Part shown: piece after piece, positions 8,847 through 17,484 of the stretch
How the letters are laid out: the number at the start of each line of letters is the position of its first letter
Numbering within the stretch: position 1 is the stretch's first letter
Origin: Paraburkholderia caribensis
GTDB lineage: Bacteria > Pseudomonadota > Gammaproteobacteria > Burkholderiales > Burkholderiaceae
Length of the DNA stretch: 64,000 bases
Direction of reading: 5' to 3'
NCBI RefSeq assembly: GCF_002902945.1
Contig: NZ_CP026101.1
Location: 2,914,001-2,978,000 of the forward strand
Made by a program: the position numbers and the translations under genes
The notes under the pieces: generated by a model
Databases searched by the model: none
The model's input: only the letters and a program-made list of their open reading frames with translations
What the model was told of the DNA's origin: nothing

Positions 8847-8875
8847 AGTTTATTGGAACCGGGTCGAATAGGCAA
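8847..8875 (-). promoter_or_regulatory. sigma70-type promoter for glyA-nrdR
   Basis: TTGCCT (8875-8870), a 17-bp spacer and TAAACT (8852-8847) on the minus strand. Predicted transcription starts near 8840, right at the beginning of the riboswitch P1 stem, which supports both calls. Confidence 0.7.
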
Positions 8876-9050
8876 CCGAGGCAACCGCTCCCGCCAGCGC
8901 GCCGCCACGGCAGCCAGAAGCCCCGCCCAGCCACGGCAGCGGCTGCCCGGCAGCCCGCCCGAACGTGCCTTCGCGCGGCGGGGTCATTCTTGCCGCATCG
9001 CCGCATTGGAAGTAGGCTTGTGGCCTTTCTTCACAGACCAGGGAACAGCA

Positions 9051-9797
9051 ATGATCGTGTTCGTCACCGGCGCGTCCGCAGGGTTCGGCGCCGCTATCGC
9101 CAGGGCTTTCGTCAAGGGCGGCCATCGCGTGGTCGCAACCGCGCGCCGCAAGGACCGCCTGCAGGCACTCGCCGACGAACTCGGCGAGAACCTCCTGCCC
9201 TTCGAGCTCGACGTGCGCGACCGCGCAGCCGTCGAAGCCGTCCCCAACGCCCTGCCCGCCGACTTTGCCGCCGTCGACGTGCTCGTCAACAACGCCGGCC
9301 TCGCGCTCGGGCTCGAACCCGCGCAACGCGCCGAGCTCGACGACTGGACGACGATGATCGACACCAACTGCACGGGCCTCGTGCAGGTCACGCGCGCCTT
9401 CCTGCCGGGAATGATCGAGCGCAGCCGCGGACATGTGTTCAATCTGGGTTCGGTGGCGGGCACGTGGCCGTATCCGGGCGGCAACGTGTACGGCGCGACC
9501 AAGGCGTTCGTGCGCCAGTTCAGCCTGAACCTGCGCGCCGACCTGCACGGCACCCCCGTTCGCGTGACGGACATCGAACCGGGCCTGTGCGGCGGCACCG
9601 AGTTTTCGAACGTGCGTTTCCGCGGCGACGACGAGAAAGCCGCGGGCGTCTATCAGAACGTCCAGCCGCTCACGGCCGAAGACATCGCCGACTCGATCTA
9701 CTGGATCGCGACGCGCCCCGCGCACGTCAACATCAATACGATCGAGCTGATGCCCGTTGCGCAGTCGTTTGCCGGCCTGAACATCCACCGCGGCTAG
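9051..9797 (+). CDS. ydfG: YdfG-like NADP-dependent 3-hydroxy acid / malonic semialdehyde reductase (SDR)
   Basis: Short-chain dehydrogenase of 248 aa, the same length as E. coli YdfG. The nucleotide motif TGASAGFG is at residues 6-13 and NNAG at 80-83. The catalytic set is Ser134 (NLGSVAG), Tyr147 and Lys151 (YGATK). The C-terminal half (DIEPGLCGGTEFSNVRF, ADSIYWIATRPAHVNINTIELMP) is characteristic of the YdfG subgroup, which reduces malonic semialdehyde and oxidises L-allo-threonine or serine with NADP. It runs divergently from glyA. The exact substrate is inferred from the subgroup. Confidence 0.9.
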   Translation: MIVFVTGASAGFGAAIARAFVKGGHRVVATARRKDRLQALADELGENLLPFELDVRDRAAVEAVPNALPADFAAVDVLVNNAGLALGLEPAQRAELDDWTTMIDTNCTGLVQVTRAFLPGMIERSRGHVFNLGSVAGTWPYPGGNVYGATKAFVRQFSLNLRADLHGTPVRVTDIEPGLCGGTEFSNVRFRGDDEKAAGVYQNVQPLTAEDIADSIYWIATRPAHVNINTIELMPVAQSFAGLNIHRG

Positions 9798-9928
9798 GTT
9801 TCGCGGGCGCGCCGCGCCGGCTGGATCGTGCGACACCGGCGCGGCGCCCGTCGTGCAGGCCGAACGCAACCAGGCACGAAAGTGCCCGAAAATGCGGCGC
9901 GCTTTTGCGTTCCGGTAAAATGCGCGCC

Positions 9929-10390
9929 ATGAATATGTCTGACAGTCAGTCCGGCGCGGAAATCGGCTTTATCTGGCCGATTCGCGTGTATTACGAAGAC
10001 ACCGACGCCGGCGGTATCGTGTTTTACGCGAACTACCTGAAGTTTTTCGAGCGCGCTCGCACCGAATGGCTGCGCGCGTGCGGCGTCGATCAACGCAAGC
10101 TGGCCGAAGAAACGGGCGCGCTGTTCGTCGTGCGCAGCACCGCGCTCGACTATCGCGCGCCGGCCCGGCTCGACGACATGCTGCGCATCGTCAGCCGGAT
10201 CGAGCGGCTTGGCCGCGCGTCGGTGGATTTCGCTCAGGAAGCCTGGCGCGACGACACGCTACTGGCAACGGGCACGATCCGCGTCGGCTGTGTCGACTCG
10301 CAATCGATGAAGCCGGCCGCCATTCCTCCGCCGGTCCACGCCGCATTGCGGCGCGAACCGGGTCCCAGCGTGTCAACGGCGAGTATCTGA
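9929..10390 (+). CDS. ybgC: Tol-Pal system-associated acyl-CoA thioesterase
   Basis: Hotdog-fold thioesterase of 153 aa, first gene of the tol-pal cluster. The active-site signature YYEDTDAGGIVFYANYLKFFERARTEWLR carries the catalytic Asp26. YbgC hydrolyses short acyl-CoAs and interacts with phospholipid-synthesis enzymes in E. coli. The start is uncertain: in-frame ATGs occur at 9920, 9929 and 9935, and none has a ribosome site. A TAAAAT hexamer at 9916-9921 lies only 7 nt before the 9929 start, so a leaderless transcript is possible. 165 bp separate it from tolQ. Confidence 0.93.
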   Translation: MNMSDSQSGAEIGFIWPIRVYYEDTDAGGIVFYANYLKFFERARTEWLRACGVDQRKLAEETGALFVVRSTALDYRAPARLDDMLRIVSRIERLGRASVDFAQEAWRDDTLLATGTIRVGCVDSQSMKPAAIPPPVHAALRREPGPSVSTASI

Positions 10391-10555
10391 GCGTCGTTGT
10401 TAGCTGGACAGTGAACTCGTAACGGTCACAACAAGACCAAGCATGGTTCGGCGAAGAACCCGCCGAAGCTTCCGGTTTGCCAACAGCATGCCAACCGAAC
10501 GCTTCGACCCACCTTGCAGCCGGACGCCGCACCCGGGACGTTACAACGAACCTCT

Positions 10556-11233
10556 ATGAACACTACACAAGATCTGTCGATCATTTCCCTCGTTCTCAAC
10601 GCGAGCCTGCTGGCGCAGGCAGTGATGGCGCTGCTGTTGCTGCTGTCGCTGATGTCGTGGACTTTCATCTTCCGCAAGTGGTTTGCGATTCGCCGCGCGC
10701 GGGCGCAGACTGAGCGCTTCGAACGCGATTTCTGGTCGGGCGGCGACCTGCAGGCGCTGTATCAGAGCGCCGCGAACAACCGTCACACGATCGGCGCGCT
10801 CGAACGTATTTTCGAGTCGGGCATGCGTGAGTTCCTGAAGGGCAAGGAAAAGCGTCTCAACGATCCGGGCGCGATTCTCGACGGCGCGCGCCGTGCCATG
10901 CGCGCCGCGTTCCAGCGCGAAATGGACGTGCTCGAAGCCAACCTCGCGTTCCTCGCATCGGTCGGCTCGGTCAGCCCGTATATCGGTCTGTTCGGCACGG
11001 TGTGGGGCATCATGAACGCATTCCGCGGCCTCGCGAACGTCCAGCAGGCTACCCTCGCGAACGTCGCGCCCGGCATTGCCGAAGCGCTGACGGCAACGGC
11101 CATCGGCCTGTTCGCCGCGATCCCCGCCGTGGTCGCCTACAACCGCTACGCGCACGATATCGACCGCCTCGCGATCCGCTTCGAAACCTTCATCGAAGAG
11201 TTCTCGAACATCCTGCAACGCCAGGCCCATTAA
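10556..11233 (+). CDS. tolQ: Tol-Pal system proton-channel subunit TolQ
   Basis: Inner-membrane protein of 225 aa of the MotA/ExbB/TolQ family. With TolR it forms the proton-driven motor that energises TolA for outer-membrane constriction at division. Three hydrophobic segments are visible: near residues 10-37, about 125-150 (SVSPYIGLFGTVWGIMNAFRGL) and about 160-190 (GIAEALTATAIGLFAAIPAVVAYNRY). The LFGTVWGIM and ALTATAIGLFAAIPA motifs are family hallmarks. The ATG at 10556 gives the expected N-terminus. TolR follows after 10 bp. Confidence 0.98.
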   Translation: MNTTQDLSIISLVLNASLLAQAVMALLLLLSLMSWTFIFRKWFAIRRARAQTERFERDFWSGGDLQALYQSAANNRHTIGALERIFESGMREFLKGKEKRLNDPGAILDGARRAMRAAFQREMDVLEANLAFLASVGSVSPYIGLFGTVWGIMNAFRGLANVQQATLANVAPGIAEALTATAIGLFAAIPAVVAYNRYAHDIDRLAIRFETFIEEFSNILQRQAH

Positions 11234-11243
11234 GGAGTCCACG

Positions 11244-11690
11244 ATGGCCGGTTCAGTCCGTTCCAGCATGCGCGGCAGCCGCTCGCGCCGCGCCATGGCC
11301 GACATCAACGTCGTCCCGTACATCGACGTGATGCTCGTGCTGCTCGTGATCTTCATGGTGACGGCCCCGCTGGTGGCGCCGTCTATCGTCAACCTGCCGA
11401 CTGTGGGCGGCGCCGCGCCGCAGCAGCAGACGCCGCCCGTCGTCGTCAACATCAAGGCGGACGGCAATATGAACGTCAAGTACAAGGACGACGCGGGCGC
11501 GACGCAACAGGAGACGATGACGCAGGCCGATCTGCGCAGCTTCGTCACCGACCGTCAGGCCTCGCATCCCGACCAGCCCGTCGTGATCGCCGCCGACAAG
11601 ACCGTCAAGTATGAAGTCGTGATGAACGTGATGTCCGACCTGAAGGCTCGTGGCGTCAAGCGCGTTGGATTGCTCGTCAAATCGCAATGA
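11244..11690 (+). CDS. tolR: Tol-Pal system proton-channel subunit TolR
   Basis: Protein of 148 aa of the ExbD/TolR family: a short basic cytoplasmic N-terminus, one transmembrane segment (INVVPYIDVMLVLLVIFMVTAPL) with the proton-carrying Asp28, and a periplasmic domain (about 50-148) that binds peptidoglycan in relatives. The RBS AAGGAG sits ahead of the ATG. Its stop overlaps the tolA start (ATGA), giving translational coupling. Works with TolQ as the energy-transducing stator. Confidence 0.98.
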   Translation: MAGSVRSSMRGSRSRRAMADINVVPYIDVMLVLLVIFMVTAPLVAPSIVNLPTVGGAAPQQQTPPVVVNIKADGNMNVKYKDDAGATQQETMTQADLRSFVTDRQASHPDQPVVIAADKTVKYEVVMNVMSDLKARGVKRVGLLVKSQ

Positions 11691-12709
11691 CCCGCCAGAA
11701 AAACGCCTACCCGCTTCGACCGCCGCGCGAGCGCGGCACGTGGCGCGCGTTCGCGCTCGCCGCGCTGATGCACGTGCTGCTGGGGTTCTTCCTGTATCAC
11801 GGCATCCACTGGCAGAACAGCACGCCCGCGGGCGCCGAAGCCGAATTGTGGACGGAAGTGCCCGACGTGCCGGCGCCGCGTCCCGTCGTGCCGCCGCCCG
11901 CGCCCGTGAAGCCCGCGCCGCAGGTCAGCGACGAACAGGCCGATATCGCGCTGCAGGAAAAGAAGCGCAAGCAGCAGGAAGCGCAGCGTCAGGCTGAACT
12001 TGCCGAGCAGCAGCGCCAGCAGAAGTTGCAGGCCCAGCAGGAAGCCGAGGCGAAACGCCAGCAGCAGCTCGCCGCCGACCAGGCAGCAGCGGCCGCCGCC
12101 GCGAAGCTCAAGCAGCAACAGCAGCAACAGGCCGACAGGCTCAAGCAGCAGCAACTCGCCCAGCAGAAGCAGGAGCAGTTGAAGAAGCAGCAGGAAGAGC
12201 AGAAGGAACAGCAAAAGGAACAGGAAGCGAAGCAGGCGCAAGCCGACGCGCAGGCCAAGGCTGACGCGGCGAAGGCCGCCAAGGCGAAGGCCGCCGCGCA
12301 GGCCGCCGAAGCCGCGAAACAGAAGGTGGACGCGGAACGGCGTCAGCGCCTCGCCGCGCTGCAAGGCATGGCGGGCGGCGAAGGCTCGACGGGCAACGGC
12401 CTCGCGAAGAGCGGCACGGGCAGCGGCGCGGGCGGCAACGCCGCGTCGCCGGGCTATGCAGAGAAGGTTCAGCGCCGCGTGCGTCCGAACATCATCTGGT
12501 CGGGTGATACATCGGGCCTGCAAACGGTCGTCTCCGTGCGCTGCTCGCCGACGGGCACGCTGCTGAGCGCAACCGTCACTCGCAGCAGCGGTAACCAGGC
12601 GTGGGACGACGCCGCACTGCGGGCCGTCCAGCGGTCGGATCCGATGCCGCAGGACATCGACGGCAAGACGCCCGGCAGTTTTACGATCACGCTGCGTCCG
12701 GCCGCCTGA
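11687..12709 (+). CDS. tolA: cell envelope integrity protein TolA
   Basis: Protein of 340 aa: an N-terminal transmembrane anchor (about residues 18-40, RAFALAALMHVLLGFFLYHGI), a proline-rich linker (about 60-80), a long Q/K/A/E-rich periplasmic helix (about 90-225) and a C-terminal TonB-like domain (about 255-340, ending GSFTITLRPAA). TolA spans the periplasm and links the TolQR motor to Pal/TolB. The low-complexity CAG/AAG-rich helix coding region is typical and may vary in length between strains. Confidence 0.97.
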   Translation: MTRQKNAYPLRPPRERGTWRAFALAALMHVLLGFFLYHGIHWQNSTPAGAEAELWTEVPDVPAPRPVVPPPAPVKPAPQVSDEQADIALQEKKRKQQEAQRQAELAEQQRQQKLQAQQEAEAKRQQQLAADQAAAAAAAKLKQQQQQQADRLKQQQLAQQKQEQLKKQQEEQKEQQKEQEAKQAQADAQAKADAAKAAKAKAAAQAAEAAKQKVDAERRQRLAALQGMAGGEGSTGNGLAKSGTGSGAGGNAASPGYAEKVQRRVRPNIIWSGDTSGLQTVVSVRCSPTGTLLSATVTRSSGNQAWDDAALRAVQRSDPMPQDIDGKTPGSFTITLRPAA

Positions 12710-12825
12710 CGCAGGCGTTTCCGTTTCGCACGCTGTCGCGGGTGGACCGGGAACGAAATCTGCGTAGGCCGGTCTGTTTGTAGTCGTGAAGTGTTAGCAA
12801 TTCGTTTTTGGGGAACCTATACAGA

Positions 12826-14118
12826 ATGAGTTTGATGACCAAGCTAGGCCTGCGAGCGCTCGTCGCATCGTGTCTGATCGCCGCTGGCGGTGCCGCCCAT
12901 GCACAACTCAACGTCCTCGTGACGGGCGTCGGGTCCACCCAGTTCCCGATCGCCACGGCAAATTTTGCCAACGAGGCCAATTCTCCCCAGCAGATCAGCA
13001 CGATCGTCCGCCAGGACCTTCAGCGCAGCGGTAAATTCACCAATATCGACGCCGGCAGCGCACCCGTTTCCGAAGGCGATTCCGTCGATCTCGGCGCATG
13101 GAAGGCCAAGGGCGCCAACGCGTTCGTCGCGGGCAGCGTGACCAGGCTGCCGAACGGCCAGTACCAGGTGCGCTTCAAGCTGTACGACACCGTCAACCAG
13201 CAAAGCCTCGGCGGGCTCGAACTGGTCAGCCCGGAAAGCGGCCTGCGCATGAGCGCGCACAAGGTTGCCGACTACATCTATGCGAAGCTGATGGGCGGCC
13301 GCGGCGTGTTCGCGACGCGCCTGTCGTACGTGATCAAGACGGGCAACCGTTATCAGCTGCAGATTTCCGACTCCGACGGCCAGGACGCGCATATCGCCCT
13401 CTCCAGCCCCGAGCCGATCATCTCGCCGGCATGGTCGCCGGACGGCACGAAGGTCGCGTATGTATCGTTCGAAAAGAAGAAGCCGATCGTCTACATCCAC
13501 GATCTGCCCACCGGCCGCCGCGTCGTCGTGTCTGACCAGAAGGGCAACAACAGCGCGCCCGCATGGTCGCCCGATGGCCGCACGCTCGCGGTCGCGCTGT
13601 CGCGCACCGGCAACACGCAGATTTTCGCCGTCAATGCCGACGGCAGCGGCCTGCGCCGCCTCACGCAAGGCAGCGCGATCGACACCGAGCCGTCCTACTC
13701 TCCTGACGGCCAGTCGATCTACTTCACCAGCGACCGTGGCGGTCAGCCGCAGATCTACAAGATGCCGGCCGGCGGCGAGTCCGCAGGCGGCGCGCAGCGC
13801 GTGACCTTCACGGGCAACTACAATACGAGTCCGCGCGTGAGCCCGGACGGCAAGCAGCTCGCATACATCTCGCGCACGGGCGGGGGCTTCAAGCTGTATA
13901 TCCAGGATCTGCAGTCGGGCGTCGCGACGGCGCTCACCGACACCACACATGACGAATCGCCAAGCTTCGCGGCGAATGGTCAGTACATTCTTTACGCCAC
14001 TCAGGTGAACGGCCGTGGCGTGTTGGCCGCAGTATCGACCGATGGTCGGACGCGGCAGGTCCTGTCCGTTCAGGGAGGCAGCGTACGCGAGCCTTCCTGG
14101 GGCCCGTTTATGCAATAA
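12826..14118 (+). CDS. tolB: Tol-Pal system beta-propeller protein TolB
   Basis: Periplasmic protein of 430 aa from the ATG at 12826, which gives a clean signal peptide ([21 protein letters not shown], cleavage near residue 26). The N-terminal alpha/beta domain is followed by repeated WSPDG and YSPDG motifs of a six-bladed beta-propeller ([40 protein letters not shown]). TolB binds Pal and is released by TolA. It lies 116 bp behind tolA and 19 bp ahead of pal. Confidence 0.98.
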   Translation: MSLMTKLGLRALVASCLIAAGGAAHAQLNVLVTGVGSTQFPIATANFANEANSPQQISTIVRQDLQRSGKFTNIDAGSAPVSEGDSVDLGAWKAKGANAFVAGSVTRLPNGQYQVRFKLYDTVNQQSLGGLELVSPESGLRMSAHKVADYIYAKLMGGRGVFATRLSYVIKTGNRYQLQISDSDGQDAHIALSSPEPIISPAWSPDGTKVAYVSFEKKKPIVYIHDLPTGRRVVVSDQKGNNSAPAWSPDGRTLAVALSRTGNTQIFAVNADGSGLRRLTQGSAIDTEPSYSPDGQSIYFTSDRGGQPQIYKMPAGGESAGGAQRVTFTGNYNTSPRVSPDGKQLAYISRTGGGFKLYIQDLQSGVATALTDTTHDESPSFAANGQYILYATQVNGRGVLAAVSTDGRTRQVLSVQGGSVREPSWGPFMQ

Positions 14119-14137
14119 CACACAAGGAGAGTGAAGC

Positions 14138-14647
14138 ATGATGTCCAAACTTCGTATCGCGTTTGCCGTAGGTATGGTCGGTGCACTGGCTGCATGTCAT
14201 TCGGGCGTCAAGCTCGACGAAAACGCCAACAAGGGTGGCGCGACGGGCGCGCAGCCTAATCCGAACGATGTCGCCACGGTGAACGTCGATCCGTTGAACG
14301 ATCCGAATAGCCCGCTGGCCAAGCGCAGCATCTATTTCGACTTCGACAGCTACTCGGTCAAGGACGACTACCAGCCGCTGCTGCAGCAACACGCACAGTA
14401 TCTGAAGAGCCATCCGCAACGTCACGTCCTGATCCAGGGCAACACCGACGAGCGCGGCACGAGCGAATACAACCTGGCACTCGGCCAGAAGCGTGCTGAA
14501 GCTGTTCGCCGTTCGCTGTCGCTGCTGGGCGTTCCGGATTCGGAAATGGAAGCTGTGAGCCTCGGCAAGGAAAAACCGCAAGCTACGGGTCATGACGAAG
14601 CATCGTGGGCGCAAAACCGCCGCGCGGACCTCGTCTATCAACAGTAA
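14138..14647 (+). CDS. pal: peptidoglycan-associated lipoprotein Pal
   Basis: Outer-membrane lipoprotein of 169 aa. The signal peptide ends in the lipobox LAAC (Cys20), after which a flexible linker leads to an OmpA-like peptidoglycan-binding domain (about 65-169) with GNTDERGTSEYNLALGQKRAEAV, the diaminopimelate-binding core, and a C-terminal NRRADLVY. AAGGAGA precedes the first of two adjacent ATGs. Pal anchors the outer membrane to peptidoglycan and partners TolB. Confidence 0.98.
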   Translation: MMSKLRIAFAVGMVGALAACHSGVKLDENANKGGATGAQPNPNDVATVNVDPLNDPNSPLAKRSIYFDFDSYSVKDDYQPLLQQHAQYLKSHPQRHVLIQGNTDERGTSEYNLALGQKRAEAVRRSLSLLGVPDSEMEAVSLGKEKPQATGHDEASWAQNRRADLVYQQ

Positions 14648-14662
14648 TAGGTGACAAGCCGT

Positions 14663-15412
14663 ATGACGCCCCGTTTCTCCTGGCTGCGCATGGCCGCAGC
14701 CGCCTGCGTCGCGGGAACGGCCGTGATGGCCTTGCCCGCGCATGCAGGCATGTTCGACGACGATCAGGCTCGCCAGGCGATTCTCGATCTACGCACCAAG
14801 ACCGAGAGTCTGTCGAGCCAGTTGTCAGCGGCTCAACGCACGATCCTCGATCAGTCCAACCGTCTCGACCAGCTGAACCAGCAGGTCGCGACGCTGCGCG
14901 GGCAGAACGAGGACCTCGCCAACCAGGTCGGCACGTTGCAGAAGCAGCAGAAGGACTACTACACCGACCTCGACGGTCGTCTGAAGAAGTTCGAGCCGCA
15001 GCAGCAGACGGTCGATGGCGTCGAGGGCTCCGTGCAGCCGGGTGAAACGGACGCGTTCAACGCGGCTTCGCAGCAGTTCCGCAGCGGCGACTTCAAGAAC
15101 GCGGCGAACTCGTTCCGCAGCTTTATCGCGAAGTACCCGCAGAGCCCGTATCAGCCCACGGCGCAGTACTGGCTCGGCAACGCGCTCTATGCGCTGCGTG
15201 ACTACAAGGGCTCGACGGCCGTGTGGCAAGGCGTCGTGCAGAAGTATCCGCAGCATCCGCGGGCGCCGGAAGCACTGCTGGCCATCGCGAACAACCAGCT
15301 CGAACAAGGTCAGAAGGCCGCCGCGAAGAAGACGCTCGAACAGATCGTCGCGCAGTACGGCGGCTCGGATGTCGCGCAATCGGCGCAAAGCAAGCTTTCG
15401 CAGATCAAGTGA
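14663..15412 (+). CDS. cpoB: Tol-Pal accessory protein CpoB (YbgF)
   Basis: Periplasmic protein of 249 aa. A signal peptide ends VMALPAHAG; a coiled coil (about 35-110, LRTKTESLSSQLSAAQRTILDQS...) precedes a TPR domain (about 128-249) with three TPR-like units (NAASQQFRSGDFKNAANSFRSF, QYWLGNALYALRDYKGSTAVW, PEALLAIANNQLEQGQKAAAKKTL). CpoB links peptidoglycan synthesis with Tol-driven constriction. I chose the ATG at 14663 because AGGTGA lies 8 nt upstream; an in-frame GTG at 14651 has no such site. Last gene of the tol-pal operon. Confidence 0.95.
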   Translation: MTPRFSWLRMAAAACVAGTAVMALPAHAGMFDDDQARQAILDLRTKTESLSSQLSAAQRTILDQSNRLDQLNQQVATLRGQNEDLANQVGTLQKQQKDYYTDLDGRLKKFEPQQQTVDGVEGSVQPGETDAFNAASQQFRSGDFKNAANSFRSFIAKYPQSPYQPTAQYWLGNALYALRDYKGSTAVWQGVVQKYPQHPRAPEALLAIANNQLEQGQKAAAKKTLEQIVAQYGGSDVAQSAQSKLSQIK

Positions 15413-15518
15413 TGTTTGTGCGTCCGGCATGAGCCGGGCGTCTGCCATGTCGGTGTGCTGAATGCAGTAAAACGCGCAGTGTCGACGCTTGATAACCGAT
15501 ACGCGCGCCTCTCGCCGG

Positions 15519-15556
15519 AAAGCCCGGGACTTCACCGTTCCGGGCTTTTCTTTTTG
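15519..15556 (+). terminator. rho-independent terminator of the tol-pal operon
   Basis: Stem AAAGCCCGGGAC / GTTCCGGGCTTTT with one G-T pair, a 6-nt loop and a following T-rich run. It lies about 105 bp downstream of cpoB. Confidence 0.9.
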
Positions 15557-15587
15557 GGTGGATCGCTCGTTGGCTGGCCCGCGTCGG

Positions 15588-15616
15588 TTGACACGTTTTG
15601 GCTCGGCCGATATAAT
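15588..15616 (+). promoter_or_regulatory. consensus sigma70 promoter of tRNA-Lys
   Basis: TTGACA (15588-15593), 17-bp spacer, TATAAT (15611-15616): a perfect match to both consensus hexamers, with the tRNA beginning 15 bp after the -10 box. Confidence 0.95.
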
Positions 15617-15630
15617 TCCGCTTCTCTTTT

Positions 15631-15706
15631 GGGTCGTTAGCTCAGCTGGTAGAGCAGCGGACTTTTAATCCGTTGGTCACAGGTTCGAATCCCGTACGGC
15701 CTACCA
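15631..15706 (+). tRNA. tRNA-Lys (anticodon TTT)
   Basis: 76-nt cloverleaf with encoded CCA. The acceptor stem GGGTCGT pairs with ACGGCCT (one G-U), the D arm is GCTCAGCTGGTAGAGC, the anticodon loop ACTTTTAATC has anticodon TTT, and the T arm is CAGGTTCGAATCCCG. It sits between the tol-pal operon and the EPS locus. Confidence 0.97.
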
Positions 15707-15714
15707 AAAGATTT

Positions 15715-15746
15715 AAGGGCTTAGCTTCGGCTAGGCCCTTTTCTTT
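15715..15746 (+). terminator. terminator downstream of tRNA-Lys
   Basis: AAGGGC-TTAGC / GCTAG-GCCCTT stem around a TTCG tetraloop, followed by TTTTCTTTT. It ends the tRNA transcript. Confidence 0.9.
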
Positions 15747-16266
15747 TCCCGCGGCCGTTTTGTCATGCCAATCGACTGCCGCCCGCCATTCAGCGCCCCG
15801 CCGTCAACGCGTCCGGTCAACGCATTCGCCCTGCCAGCTACCTGCCAGCCGCGTCATTCCGCACGAAAAAATTACCCACTGCGAATTTCATCCCATTAAG
15901 ACTACGCCAAAATTACGGGATAGATTCAAATGCAGAGCGTCATTTACAGCCAATAAAAAGGCTAATTAAATCCTAATGTCGCCGCCAAACAATATGTTTT
16001 AAACCGCCCGTTGCGACATACCCAACACCTCAATTCCCACGTCAAACCCTTGCCTGGCCTGCACCAGACGCATGCACCGCGATAACCTGCACGCACCGTT
16101 TCAGCCATATCCCAATCGAAATTCAAAAAGAATAGTATTTTCCCGACAATAAACCCTTCTCCGTAGTCAATTTCAGCCAATTAATCTGCGTAAGCGAATT
16201 GTCTACTGCATAATCCAACCGACCTTCAATCATCAGCGCATCTCTAACCTGAAAAGGGTTGATCCG
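15747..16266. other. AT-richer intergenic region at the left edge of the EPS locus
   Basis: This stretch of about 520 bp between the tRNA-Lys terminator and the first glycosyltransferase is clearly richer in A and T than its surroundings, especially 15880-16260. No open frame looks coding and I see no repeat of the tRNA 3' end. It probably holds the promoter of the next gene. Confidence 0.5.
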
Positions 16267-17427
16267 GTGACCGACAAACTGCTTACGGATTGGAGTACTG
16301 CGTCGCTGGGAAAAAGCACGGCGGCCGCTGACAAGCGGACCGTGTTCTACGTGCAGCCGCTGATCGCGCACTACCGGATGGAGGTCGTCGAATCGTTGAA
16401 CCGGCTCTTTTCGGTCAAGCTTTTTGCCAGTTCGGCCGGGATGGAATCGAACGGCTTTTTGCGGGAGAACCCCGCCTGCGAGGAGTTCGTCGAAACGCAG
16501 ATCAGCCACTTCTTTTCGCCCGGCATCAACATGCAGCGGGAAGTCGTCGGAAGAATCGTGCGCGAGCGCCCCGCTGCCGTGCTGATGTTCGCGGACATCC
16601 GCTATCTGTCGCTCTGGCTCGCGCTGATGGCCGGTCGCGCGATGCGCATTCCCGTCCTGATCCATGGTCAGGGCCTGTACCGGCATGAGGAAGACGTCGG
16701 CATGATCCGCGCGCTGTGCTACCGGATCGCCGTCGCGCTGTCGACGCAGTACATCTGCTACACCGACGCGTCCAAGCGTTCGCTGGAAAGCGTCGGTTGT
16801 CCTTCAGGGAAACTGATCGTGGCCGATAACTCGCTGACTGTCGAACACACCGTCGATCCCGCCGAAAAGTCGGGCAAGGAGACGGGCATCCTGTTTCTTG
16901 GACGGCTGCGCGACGACTCGAACGTCGGCGCGCTGATCGAGGCCGTCGGCCGTCTGCGCAGCGAGGATCATCAGATCACGCTGCACCTGGTCGGCGGCGG
17001 CAAGCACAGCGCGCAGCTCAAGCGCGTGTACGGCGACCGCGACTACGTCATCTGGTACGGACCGGTATTCGACGAAAGCCGCATCGCGGCGATCAGCCGG
17101 CTTTGCCGCATCGGCTGCTATCCGGGGGCGGCGGGCCTGAGCGTGGTCCACATGTTCGGGTTGAGCCTGCCGCCGCTCGTTCACGACGAGCTACCGCGAC
17201 ATATGGGCCCCGAGCCGGGCTATGTCGAAGAAGGCAGCACGGGGTTCTTCTATCCGCGTGAAGGCGGCGTCGATGCGCTCGCTGACACGCTGCGGCGGGT
17301 GTGGACGATGTCGCCCGAAATGATGCGCGCGGCGGGCGCCGCCGCCTACTCGAAGTATCAGCAGCTGAATTCGCCGACCCTCGGAAGAAAGCTGGCCGAG
17401 ATCGTTCGCGCGTCGCTGAAGCCTTGA
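16267..17427 (+). CDS. family 4-like glycosyltransferase
   Basis: Protein of 386 aa from a GTG at 16267, with AAAGGG about 8 nt upstream; the next ATG would remove the N-terminal domain. The fold is GT-B: an N-terminal half (KRTVFYVQPLIAHYRMEVVESL) and a C-terminal nucleotide-sugar half with ILFLGRLRDDSNVGALIEAVGRL and LHLVGGGK. The usual acidic E-x7-E region is degenerate (AGLSVVHMFGLSLPPLVHDELPRHMGPEPGYVEEGSTGFF). Cytoplasmic; presumably adds one sugar to the EPS repeat. Donor and acceptor are not predictable from sequence alone. Confidence 0.82.
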   Translation: MTDKLLTDWSTASLGKSTAAADKRTVFYVQPLIAHYRMEVVESLNRLFSVKLFASSAGMESNGFLRENPACEEFVETQISHFFSPGINMQREVVGRIVRERPAAVLMFADIRYLSLWLALMAGRAMRIPVLIHGQGLYRHEEDVGMIRALCYRIAVALSTQYICYTDASKRSLESVGCPSGKLIVADNSLTVEHTVDPAEKSGKETGILFLGRLRDDSNVGALIEAVGRLRSEDHQITLHLVGGGKHSAQLKRVYGDRDYVIWYGPVFDESRIAAISRLCRIGCYPGAAGLSVVHMFGLSLPPLVHDELPRHMGPEPGYVEEGSTGFFYPREGGVDALADTLRRVWTMSPEMMRAAGAAAYSKYQQLNSPTLGRKLAEIVRASLKP

Positions 17428-17484
17428 CTGGGCCTTGAACAAAGCCCTCGGCACCTTTTCATCTCGCGTTCCTGGCAAGCCAAC

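Noticed and set aside
6693..9797. 1034-codon plus-strand frame over nrdR and glyA
   Set aside because: Antisense shadow of nrdR and glyA that ends in the real ydfG gene; only the part from 9051 is coding.
11940..12330. CAG/AAG-rich tract as a tandem repeat locus
   Set aside because: It codes the normal Q/K/A-rich helix of TolA; the repetition is irregular and explained by the protein.
15631..16266. Integrated element at tRNA-Lys with an att duplication
   Set aside because: No integrase gene and no second copy of the tRNA 3' end within the window; kept only as a possible island border.
17428..17484. GGGC-N10-GCCC followed by TTTT as a terminator between convergent glycosyltransferases
   Set aside because: Stem of only 4 bp with a long loop; too weak to call.
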